Assembly (NCBI RefSeq): GCF_020510425.1
Contig: NZ_JAHBAH010000001.1
Coordinates: forward strand, 2,337,001-2,401,000
Reading direction: 5' to 3'
DNA: 64,000 bases
From: Quatrionicoccus australiensis
GTDB lineage: Bacteria > Pseudomonadota > Gammaproteobacteria > Burkholderiales > Rhodocyclaceae
The notes under the pieces were generated by a model. The model was given only the letters and a program-made list of their open reading frames with translations. It made no database searches and had not been told where the DNA came from. Every line of letters starts with the position of its first letter. Position 1 is the stretch's first letter. The translations under genes were made by a program, and so were the position numbers. Below are positions 8,795-15,971 of this stretch, piece by piece.

Positions 8795-10024
8795 ATGAGT
8801 TACTACGATCCGCTGGAAACCCGCGATCCGGATGAGCGCGAGGCCGATCTGATGGACAAGCTGGCGCGCCAGGTGGCGCATGCCAAGGAAACGACGCATT
8901 ATTATTTCCAGGCGTTGGCTGGGGTGAATCCCTATGAATGCACGACGCGCGAGGCGCTCGCCAGACTGCCGCTGACCCGCAAGCGCGACCTGATCGACTT
9001 GCAGAAGAAGACGCCGCCCTTCGGTGGCCTCAATTCGCTGCCGCGGCACAAGGCGAAGCGCGTCTTTGCTTCGCCCGGGCCGATCTACGAAATCCAGGGC
9101 AAGGACATCGATCCGTGGCGCATGGCACGTGTGCTGTACGCGGCCGGCTTTCGCGATGGCGACCTGATCCATAACTGCTTTTCCTATCACTTCACGCCGG
9201 GTGCCTTCATTTTCGAGGGCGGGGCGAGGAAGCTCGGTTGCGCTGTGTTTCCCGGTGGTACCGGCCAGACCGAGCAGCAGGTGCAGGCGATGCTCGACCT
9301 CAAGCCGGAAGGCTATGTCGGCACGCCGTCCTTTCTGCGCATCATCGTCGAGAAGGCTGAGGAGCTGGGCGCGGACATCAGCTTTCTGCGTAAAGCTTGT
9401 GTCTCCGGCGAAGCGCTGCCCGGGGTGACGCGCGACTGGTTGCGCCAGCGCGGCATCAGTGTGCGGCAGTGTTATGCGACGGCCGACATTGGCGCCATCG
9501 CCTACGAAACCGAAGCAGAAGAAGGGCTGGTGGTCGAGGACGAACTGCTCGTCGAGATCGTCCGGCCCGGCACCGGCGACCCGGTGGCACCGGGCGAGGT
9601 TGGTGAGGTCGTCGTGACCACCTTCAACCCCGACTATCCGCTGATCCGCTTCGCAACCGGCGATCTTTCCGCCATCCTGCCCGGTCGCTCGCCTTGCGGG
9701 CGCAGCAATATCCGCCTCAAGGGCTGGCTCGGCCGGGCCGACCAGACGACCAAGATCAAGGGCATGTTCGTGCATCCGGAGCAGGTAGCCGATCTCGCCA
9801 AACGGCATCCGGAAATCGGCCGCATGCGTCTTGTGGTGGACAATCCGGGCGGCCAGGATCGCATGGTGCTGCATTGCGAAACCGCGCTGGGCAATTCCGA
9901 ACTGGACAAGGTGCTGGTCGCCAGCCTGCGCGAAGTCACCAAGTTGCGCGGCGAAGTGGCCTTTAGTGCGCCGGGGGGCTTGCCCAATGACGGCAAGGTG
10001 ATTGAAGATAGCCGGGTCTATTGA
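8795..10024 (+). CDS. PaaK-like AMP-binding protein lacking the canonical ATP P-loop
   Basis: 409 aa, related to phenylacetate-CoA ligase. The back half of the fold is recognisable: YATADIGAIAYE (adenine-side motif), RFATGDLS and GWLGRADQTTKIKGMFVHPEQV (hinge and C-terminal domain). Where PaaK has the ATP motif SSGTTGKP, this protein reads ASPGPIYEI at about residues 91-99, so Thr/Gly phosphate contacts are missing. It may use a different nucleotide geometry, or be a regulatory or binding homologue. The ATG at 8795 follows GGGGAGATTTGAAAA. It lies in the transporter operon beside a second, canonical ligase. Confidence 0.8.
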   Translation: MSYYDPLETRDPDEREADLMDKLARQVAHAKETTHYYFQALAGVNPYECTTREALARLPLTRKRDLIDLQKKTPPFGGLNSLPRHKAKRVFASPGPIYEIQGKDIDPWRMARVLYAAGFRDGDLIHNCFSYHFTPGAFIFEGGARKLGCAVFPGGTGQTEQQVQAMLDLKPEGYVGTPSFLRIIVEKAEELGADISFLRKACVSGEALPGVTRDWLRQRGISVRQCYATADIGAIAYETEAEEGLVVEDELLVEIVRPGTGDPVAPGEVGEVVVTTFNPDYPLIRFATGDLSAILPGRSPCGRSNIRLKGWLGRADQTTKIKGMFVHPEQVADLAKRHPEIGRMRLVVDNPGGQDRMVLHCETALGNSELDKVLVASLREVTKLRGEVAFSAPGGLPNDGKVIEDSRVY

Positions 10025-10037
10025 CCGGGCTTTCCCC

Positions 10038-10538
10038 ATGAAATCATTCCTTGTTGTACTGGCCCTGCTGGCAACGCCGGCCCTGGCCGAAGAGACGGCG
10101 CTGCGGCCGTCGGCCCGCCTCCTGTTCAAGCAGCCCGAACTCCTGAAGGCTGGCAGTTGCGTCATCTACGAAGAGGGTGGCAGCGGCTGGGTGGTCACCG
10201 AGCCGCTCTATTACCTGAAGGGCAAGGTCATCGCGGCCGAGGTGCGCACCCGTCATCTCGGCGTCTGCCCCCAAGTGCCAGGCAAGACCATGAAGCAATA
10301 CAGCCGTGAGGAATTCAACCGGCACGCGCTGGCCTATCCCTGCGTCTCGCCGAATGTGCCCGAACGCGACGAGCAGATCGGTGTCGTGCGTATCCGCGTT
10401 GACAGCTGGGAGACGCCGCATGCGGTCAAGATGGCCAATGCCGGTCGTCTCTATCGCGGCAGTTTCATCGATCGCAAGCTGGAGAAGGACATGGAAATCG
10501 AACTCGAAGCCGACCTCCTCGGCGTTTGCGAGCCGTGA
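10038..10538 (+). CDS. Secreted protein of unknown function
   Basis: 166 aa. The start at 10038 was chosen because it gives a clean signal peptide (KSFLVVLALLATPALAEE, cleavage after ALA). The upstream in-frame ATG at 10002 lies inside the previous gene. The mature part is mixed alpha/beta with four Cys and has no family motif I recognise. It overlaps the next gene by GTGA. Its place between the PaaK-like gene and the CoA-transferase gene suggests a periplasmic role in the same uptake pathway. Confidence 0.6.
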   Translation: MKSFLVVLALLATPALAEETALRPSARLLFKQPELLKAGSCVIYEEGGSGWVVTEPLYYLKGKVIAAEVRTRHLGVCPQVPGKTMKQYSREEFNRHALAYPCVSPNVPERDEQIGVVRIRVDSWETPHAVKMANAGRLYRGSFIDRKLEKDMEIELEADLLGVCEP

Positions 10539-11692
10539 GCCGGCCGGCACCGCTGGCCGGTATCCGCATACTCGATCTGACCCGGCTGCTGCCTGGGCCG
10601 GTGGCAACGCTGCATCTGGCCGATCTTGGCGCTGAGGTCATCAAGATTGAGGATCCGCAGCTCGGTGATTATGCTCGCACGCTGGGTACCGGGGCCGGCG
10701 AGGACAGCGCCTACTTCCGGATGATCAACCGCAACAAGCAGGGACTGGTGCTCGACCTCAAAAAGCCCGAAGGAGTAGGGATATTCCTCAAGCTGGCGGC
10801 AACGGCCGATGTCATTGTCGAGAGTTTCCGGCCCGGTGTGGTCGACAAACTGGGTATTGGCTATGCGACCGTCGCTGCCCTGAATCCGAAGATCACTTAC
10901 TGCTCGATCAGTGGCTACGGTCAGGATGGCCCGTACAAGGATTTTGCCGGCCACGACATCAACTATCTCGGTTATGCCGGCGTACTTGATCAGATCGGTC
11001 GCGCCGGGGGCGATCCGGCCATCCCCAATTTTCAGATCGCTGACCTGCTCGGCGGTGCGCTGACCGGCGTGATGGGCATTCTCGCTGCGGTCGTCGATGC
11101 CCAGCGCACGGGGCTGGGCCGTTACGTCGATGTGGCGATGACCGATAGCGTGCTCGCCCACACCTATTTCACCATGCTGCGCCTGAACGATGCCGGGCAG
11201 TCGGCAGCACGCGGCTGCGATCTCCTTTCCGGTGGCCTGCCTTGTTACGCCACTTACCGCTGTGCTGACGGCAAGTACATGGCGGTGGGGGCGCTGGAAG
11301 GCAAGTTCTGGCAAAGCTGCTGTGCCGTGCTTGAGCGGCCGGAGTGGGTGGGGCGCCAGTGGGATGCGGCTTTGCGCGGCGAACTGGATGAGCTGTTCGC
11401 CAGCCGGAGTCGTGAAGAGTGGGCCAGTCGCTTCGCAACGGTCGACTGCTGCGTAACGCCGGTTTTGTCACCCGAAGAAGCGTTGAAAAACGAGCAGATT
11501 GCTGCGCGGGGCATGGTTGTACATGCCCACGGCCTGACCCAGTTTGCGCCGCCGCTAAAATTTTCAGAGCACGAGTTCGCGATTCGCCAGACGGCACCGA
11601 AGGCCGGCGAGCACAGCGCCAGCATTCTTGCCGCGGCCGGTTATTCTGCTGCCGAGATCGAGGCTTTGCGGGCGAGCGGTGCTCTCGGCTGA
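10535..11692 (+). CDS. CaiB/BaiF family (class III) CoA-transferase or acyl-CoA racemase
   Basis: 385 aa from the GTG at 10535, which overlaps the preceding stop as GTGA; a TTG nine bases earlier is less likely. The N-terminal LAGIRILDLTRLLPGPVATLHLADLGAEVIKIE is diagnostic of the family. The likely catalytic Asp is in VDVAMTDSV, aligned with the Asp of formyl-CoA transferase. The length fits the alpha-methylacyl-CoA racemase branch. Members move CoA between carboxylates or epimerise branched acyl-CoAs. Together with the two ligases it supports a CoA-dependent acid degradation pathway. Confidence 0.88.
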   Translation: MSRPAPLAGIRILDLTRLLPGPVATLHLADLGAEVIKIEDPQLGDYARTLGTGAGEDSAYFRMINRNKQGLVLDLKKPEGVGIFLKLAATADVIVESFRPGVVDKLGIGYATVAALNPKITYCSISGYGQDGPYKDFAGHDINYLGYAGVLDQIGRAGGDPAIPNFQIADLLGGALTGVMGILAAVVDAQRTGLGRYVDVAMTDSVLAHTYFTMLRLNDAGQSAARGCDLLSGGLPCYATYRCADGKYMAVGALEGKFWQSCCAVLERPEWVGRQWDAALRGELDELFASRSREEWASRFATVDCCVTPVLSPEEALKNEQIAARGMVVHAHGLTQFAPPLKFSEHEFAIRQTAPKAGEHSASILAAAGYSAAEIEALRASGALG

Positions 11693-11698
11693 AGGCGC

Positions 11699-11962
11699 AT
11701 GAACCGGGCGCTGCTTGCAGTTCTGCTTGGCTTGCTCAGCCTGCCAGTGTTCTGGTGGCTGCTTGGTGAGATGTTCGCACTTTGCGAGATGTGGCAGACG
11801 CAAACAACAACGCGCGCCGGACTGGCCGACGACTACGGCCTGGGTATCCTGCTGGTTTTTCTCGCCGGGCCACTCAGTGTCCTGGCCAGTGTCAGTCTGA
11901 CTATCTGGCTGCTCTTTCGCTGGCAGGAAAAAGACCCGGCTTGTCAGTCGCCGGAGCGCTGA
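11699..11962 (+). CDS. Small two-span membrane protein, unknown
   Basis: 87 aa starting seven bases after the CoA-transferase stop, with GAAGG before the ATG. Two hydrophobic helices (about residues 4-26 and 48-72) flank a polar loop with two acidic residues. The tail RWQEKDPACQSPER is cytoplasmic by the positive-inside rule. I recognise no family. It may be the last gene of the long operon that starts at 1402. Confidence 0.5.
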   Translation: MNRALLAVLLGLLSLPVFWWLLGEMFALCEMWQTQTTTRAGLADDYGLGILLVFLAGPLSVLASVSLTIWLLFRWQEKDPACQSPER

Positions 11963-12039
11963 ACAAGCTGCCGTTTTGTCCTGTTGGCTGGCGCTTGTCA
12001 GCCTGGTCTAGCAAAGCCCTTGCTTTAGACGCATCCTGG

Positions 12040-12068
12040 TTGAAAATACTTCCGCCTGCACCTAGATT
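12040..12068 (+). promoter_or_regulatory. Sigma-70-type promoter for the DUF4124 gene
   Basis: TTGAAA (12040-12045), a 17-base spacer, then TAGATT (12063-12068). The predicted start site falls about 15 bases before the ATG at 12090, with AAGAAGGAGG as ribosome site in the leader. Confidence 0.45.
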
Positions 12069-12089
12069 GAAGTGAAGAAGGAGGTGTCT

Positions 12090-12419
12090 ATGCGTTACGG
12101 TCTGGTGTTGTTGCTGGTTTGCTCAATGAGCGTTCATGCCGATGCCTACAAGTGCCAAGGGCCTGCCGGGCAGACGATTTTCTCGGATATACCTTGCGAG
12201 CGCATTGAAAAGGTGCGGCCAAGTGAGTCTGGCGCCGATCCGGCAGTTGCCAAAAGTGATCTTGATAGGCAGCGCGCCTACATCAATAGCCGCGAGGCCC
12301 AGAAGGCGACAACGCGGCAACAGACTTCCGGTGCTTCTTTCCTGCCCGACGAATCAAATCCGCCGTCGTCCTTCCCGCCGCCAAGACCTGTTTCTCCTTC
12401 GTCAACGATGACGCATTGA
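12090..12419 (+). CDS. DUF4124-type periplasmic protein
   Basis: 109 aa from the ATG at 12090, chosen for its strong AAGGAGG site; the GTG 18 bases upstream lies on that site. A signal peptide (RYGLVLLLVCSMSVHADA) is followed by YKCQGPAGQTIFSDIPC, the DUF4124 pattern of two Cys around an aromatic-rich beta motif. The rest is polar and Pro/Ser-rich, probably unstructured. Function is unknown for the family. It converges on qmcA. Confidence 0.7.
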   Translation: MRYGLVLLLVCSMSVHADAYKCQGPAGQTIFSDIPCERIEKVRPSESGADPAVAKSDLDRQRAYINSREAQKATTRQQTSGASFLPDESNPPSSFPPPRPVSPSSTMTH

Positions 12420-12448
12420 TCTGCATGTGAATGATATTTCGTGGATGT

Positions 12449-13309
12449 TCAGCTCCTGCGGCCGAACAGTCCCTTGACCGCTTCCTGCAAATCAGCCGGC
12501 AGGACAACGACCTTGGCGTTGTCCTTTTCGCCCATGCGCTCCAGTGCCTGGATGTATTTTTCACCGAGCATGTAGGACATCGGGCCGGTCTGGTCGCCGA
12601 TCGCGGCGGTGATGCGGCGGATTGCCTCGGCCGAGGCTTCGGCCAGCATGACCTGGGCGTTGGCGTCGCGCTTGGCGGATTCGAGGCGCGCTTCGGCTTC
12701 GAGAATGGCGGCCTGCTTGGCGCCTTCGGCGCGGATCACCACGGCCTTGCGTTCGCGCTCGGCGGCGGCCTGCATTTCCATGGCGCGCTGCATCGACTCC
12801 GAGGGCTTGATGTCCTGGATCTCGACGGATTTGACCGTCAAACCCCAGTCGACCGCTTCGTCGGCAATGCTTTCGCGTAGCCGGGCCTTGATCTTGTCGC
12901 GCGAGGAAAGTGCCTCGTCGAGCTCCATTTCGCCGACGATGGAGCGCAGCGTCGTCATGATCAGGTTGCGGATGGCTTCCGAGAAATCGGTAATGCCATA
13001 GACCGCCTTGACCGGGTCGGTCACCTTGATGAAGGCGATGGCATTGGTCAGGATCACCGCGTTGTCGCGGGTGATCACTTCCTGTTCCTGGACGTCGAGG
13101 ATGATGTCCTTGGTGACCAACTGGTAGGCCACCTTGTCGAGATAGGGAATGACGATGTTGAGGCCCGGTTTGAGCGTGCCGTGGTATTTCCCCAGGCGTT
13201 CGACGATCCACTCCTCGCCCTGCGGCACGATGCGCACGCCCTTGGCGATGGTGACGGCAACAAAAGCGAGGAGGGCGAGAACGACGACAAAACCGGCACT
13301 GAATTCCAT
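12449..13309 (-). CDS. qmcA: SPFH/band-7 (stomatin-like) membrane protein, QmcA type
   Basis: 286 aa. One N-terminal membrane helix (FVVVLALLAFVAVTIA) leads into a band-7 domain (VPQGEEWIVERLGKYHGTLKPG) and a long Ala/Glu/Arg coiled coil (about residues 170-230) typical of oligomerising SPFH proteins. These form microdomain cages that influence FtsH and other membrane proteases. It sits 12 bases downstream of an NfeD-family gene, the standard partner, so the pair is one operon. E. coli QmcA is about 305 aa. Confidence 0.85.
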   Translation of the reverse strand: MEFSAGFVVVLALLAFVAVTIAKGVRIVPQGEEWIVERLGKYHGTLKPGLNIVIPYLDKVAYQLVTKDIILDVQEQEVITRDNAVILTNAIAFIKVTDPVKAVYGITDFSEAIRNLIMTTLRSIVGEMELDEALSSRDKIKARLRESIADEAVDWGLTVKSVEIQDIKPSESMQRAMEMQAAAERERKAVVIRAEGAKQAAILEAEARLESAKRDANAQVMLAEASAEAIRRITAAIGDQTGPMSYMLGEKYIQALERMGEKDNAKVVVLPADLQEAVKGLFGRRS

Positions 13310-13321
13310 TTTTCCGACTCC

Positions 13322-13765
13322 TTAAGCCTTGCTGACCTTGAGAAAACTGCCTTCGACGGCAATGACACGCACCCGTTCACCCGCCGCGATGGCGGTATCT
13401 GCGATGCAAACCCATTCTTCGGAACCGAGCAGGGGGCGCTGGAAACGCACCTTGCCGCGCGCAAAGGGGGCGACCGCACCGACCAGCAGGCCGACTTCGC
13501 CAATCACTTCGCCATCGGCCGTGCCGATGCGGGTCTTCTGAAAAGTCTGCTTGAACACCTTGAACCACAGCACGACCAGGGCCAGCGAGGCGAGCGTCCA
13601 GGTGGCGACCTGGGCGGTTGCCGAGAGCTCGGGGAAAAGCAGCATGAGCAGCCCGACGAGTAGCGCACCGAGGCCGAACCAGATAACGAAAAAGGCAGGT
13701 ATCGCGAGTTCGGCGATGATCAGCGTGATGCCGCCAACAATCCACATCCACCATTCGAAAGTCAT
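13322..13765 (-). CDS. NfeD family membrane protein
   Basis: 147 aa. Two to three N-terminal hydrophobic segments (WWMWIVGGITLIIAELAIP, then FGLGALLVGLLMLLF) are followed by a C-terminal OB-like beta-barrel (about residues 80-145; GTADGEVIGEVGLLVGAV). This is the short NfeD1b form without the protease domain. The ribosome site is AGGAG seven bases from the ATG. It precedes qmcA in the same operon; the pair is thought to organise membrane lipid and protein domains. Confidence 0.85.
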   Translation of the reverse strand: MTFEWWMWIVGGITLIIAELAIPAFFVIWFGLGALLVGLLMLLFPELSATAQVATWTLASLALVVLWFKVFKQTFQKTRIGTADGEVIGEVGLLVGAVAPFARGKVRFQRPLLGSEEWVCIADTAIAAGERVRVIAVEGSFLKVSKA

Positions 13766-13862
13766 TTTTTTCTCCTGTGGCGGCGAGTATTTCGGGTTTG
13801 CCAGGGCAGGTCAAGCGGCAAAGTGTTTTGGCGCGGGGAGGGGCAAGCCATAAAATGACCGC

Positions 13863-14759
13863 ATGAACACTGCCCTGCTCCTGCTTCCCGACTTTTCGCT
13901 GATCCTGCTTGGCGCTGCCATCCGGCGCTGGATGCATCTCGGTGACCATTTCTGGAACGGGGTCGAAAAGCTGGTTTATTTCATCCTGTTTCCGGCTCTG
14001 CTGATCAACGCCATCATCAAGACCCGGCTCGATCTCGGCGCGGCGCTGCCTCTGCTGGCCACGGCTTTCATCGCGATGGCCGCGGCGATGCTGCTCGGCC
14101 TGTTGCCAAAACTGTTCTCGCGTCTGCCGCCGCTGACCTTTGCCTCGCTCTTCCAGTGCGGCTACCGCTTCAATTCCTACATCGCGCTGGCCGTCGCCGG
14201 CATGTTGTTCGGCTCGCCGGGCATCGCCACGATGGGGCTGATCGTCGGTACCGCCGTGCCGGTGGTCAATCTGGTTTCGGTGTGGATGCTGGCCCGCCAT
14301 GGCGAATCCGGCCTGTGGCGGGAGGTGGCGCGCAATCCGCTGATCTGGGGAACCTTCGCCGGCTTCCTGCTCAATCTCGCCGGCTTCGTGCCGCCGGCAC
14401 CGGTGCAGGCCTTCCTGGGTCGTCTGGCCGATGCCTCGATCGCGCTCGGCCTGATTGCCGTCGGTGCGGCGCTGCGCCTGGAGAGTTCCCCCGGCGTGCG
14501 CGGTCTTTCCTTGTGGCTGCTCGCCGTCAAGCTGCTCGCCCTGCCGCTGATTGCCGTCCTGGTCGGGCGGCAGTTCGGTTTGTCCGGGCTCAATTACCAG
14601 GTGGTGGTGTTGTTTGCCGCCTTGCCGACCGCTTCGTCGGCCTACATTCTGGCGATGCGCATGGGCGGGGACGGCAAGAGCGTTGCCTGGCTGATTTCGG
14701 CGACGACGCTCGGCTCCATGCTGACGCTGCCCCTGTGGGCAGCGTATTTGCTCGGCTGA
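13863..14759 (+). CDS. AEC family (auxin efflux carrier-like) permease
   Basis: 298 aa with about ten hydrophobic segments split by a hydrophilic middle, the AEC/BASS layout. Family motifs include LLPDFSLILLGAAIRRW at the start, FQCGYRFNSYIALAVAG and LPTASSAYILAMRMGGD near the end. Bacterial members export or import malonate, malate or other small acids. It is divergent from nfeD and abuts phaM tail to tail with no gap. Substrate unknown. Confidence 0.85.
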   Translation: MNTALLLLPDFSLILLGAAIRRWMHLGDHFWNGVEKLVYFILFPALLINAIIKTRLDLGAALPLLATAFIAMAAAMLLGLLPKLFSRLPPLTFASLFQCGYRFNSYIALAVAGMLFGSPGIATMGLIVGTAVPVVNLVSVWMLARHGESGLWREVARNPLIWGTFAGFLLNLAGFVPPAPVQAFLGRLADASIALGLIAVGAALRLESSPGVRGLSLWLLAVKLLALPLIAVLVGRQFGLSGLNYQVVVLFAALPTASSAYILAMRMGGDGKSVAWLISATTLGSMLTLPLWAAYLLG

Positions 14760-15221
14760 TCAGTCCTTCTTGCTGCGCCGGCTGGCCGGCTTTTCGGCCG
14801 GCTTGGCTTCGGCGGTGGCCTGGGCGGCGGCATCGGCCGTTTGCTGCAGTTGCTCGCGCATCTGCTGCATCATCTGCCAGGGCCACATCGCGGCTTCGGA
14901 AAAGCCGCCCTGGGCCGGGTCGACCGCTGGCGCTTCTTCCTGTGCGCCAGCACTCATCGACTTGGCAGCTTCGCTGGCCATCTGCCCCATGGCTTGTACG
15001 GTCGACACCGTGGTGCGCTGCATTTCCAGGCTCTGGATGGTCATTTGCAGCATCGACAGGTTCATGCGCAGCCAGCCTTCAACGGCCTTCATGTCCTTGA
15101 TCCGCTTGTCGAGTTCGTCGACGTCGAAAGTCGGTGCCACCATGCCGGGCAGGGAAAAGCCCATGTTGCCCCACATGTTGCGCATGAAGCCGAGCGGGTC
15201 GTTGTTTTGATCGTTTGCCAT
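14760..15221 (-). CDS. phaM: PhaM-type polyhydroxyalkanoate granule regulatory protein
   Basis: 153 aa. The N-terminal half carries the PhaM hallmark (DPLGFMRNMWGNMGFSLPGM, then an amphipathic helix with VEGWLRMNLSMLQMTIQ). The C-terminal tail is Ala/Lys-rich (AKPAEKPASRRSKKD), the part that binds DNA in Ralstonia PhaM. The protein activates PHA synthase and links granules to the nucleoid. Its presence implies storage-polymer metabolism elsewhere in the genome. Ribosome site GAGGAGAGAGAC. Confidence 0.85.
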   Translation of the reverse strand: MANDQNNDPLGFMRNMWGNMGFSLPGMVAPTFDVDELDKRIKDMKAVEGWLRMNLSMLQMTIQSLEMQRTTVSTVQAMGQMASEAAKSMSAGAQEEAPAVDPAQGGFSEAAMWPWQMMQQMREQLQQTADAAAQATAEAKPAEKPASRRSKKD

Positions 15222-15308
15222 GTCTCTCTCCTCGGGGTCGATTTCATCATCTTAAACCACTTCGTCATGCAAAATGCTAAATTAGCGCCCGTTGATAAGG
15301 GGGTCAGA

Positions 15309-15971
15309 ATGCTGAAGTTACTTGTCGTGGAAGATCATGCCCTGGTGCGCGAAGGTCTGGTGCGCCTGCTCGGGCAGATTGAAGAGGGGGCACAGGTTTT
15401 CGAGTCGGCCGATTTCGAGTCGGCGCTCAACGTGCTCGATGGCGAAGGCGAATTCGATCTTGTCCTGCTCGACCTGGCCTTGCCCGGTATCGACGGCTTT
15501 GCCGGTCTCGACATCCTGCGCCGGCGCTACCCGGCGATGCCGGTGGCCGTGGTGTCTGCCTTTGATGACACGCCGACGATCACGCGCGTGATGAATCTCG
15601 GTGCTTCCGGCTTCATTCCCAAGGCTTTTTCCGGCGAGGCCCTGCTCGCTGCGGTGCGCGAAATCCTTGCCGGCAACCTGTTCCGTCCGTGCGGGCAGGT
15701 TGCTGCCCGTCTCGACGATGCCAAGCCGGTGCCGCCGTCCAAGGTCAGCGTGCGCCCCGATGAAATCGGTCTGACCGATCGCCAGGCGCAAGTGCTTGCG
15801 CTGATGGTGCGAGGCCTGTCGAATCGCGATATCGCCGAGCAGTTGCTGTTGTCCGAAGGCACCGTGAAAATTCACGCGACCGCCGTTTTCAAGGCGCTCG
15901 GCGTGACCAGCCGGACGCAGGCGCTGGTTGCCGTGGCCCGTTACGGCGTCGATTTCGAAAGCGTCTTCTGA
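15309..15971 (+). CDS. LuxR-family (NarL-type) response regulator
   Basis: 220 aa from the ATG at 15309, preceded by AAGGGGGTC. The receiver (residues 1-120) has VVEDHALVREG, the phospho-acceptor Asp in LVLLDLALPG, the Ser of VVSAFD and the Lys of IPKAFSG. The output is a LuxR helix-turn-helix (LTDRQAQVLALMVRGLSNRDIAEQL, about residues 155-210). It is convergent with, and overlaps by 31 bases, the histidine kinase at 15941-18028, which makes that kinase the natural partner (inference). Confidence 0.9.
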   Translation: MLKLLVVEDHALVREGLVRLLGQIEEGAQVFESADFESALNVLDGEGEFDLVLLDLALPGIDGFAGLDILRRRYPAMPVAVVSAFDDTPTITRVMNLGASGFIPKAFSGEALLAAVREILAGNLFRPCGQVAARLDDAKPVPPSKVSVRPDEIGLTDRQAQVLALMVRGLSNRDIAEQLLLSEGTVKIHATAVFKALGVTSRTQALVAVARYGVDFESVF

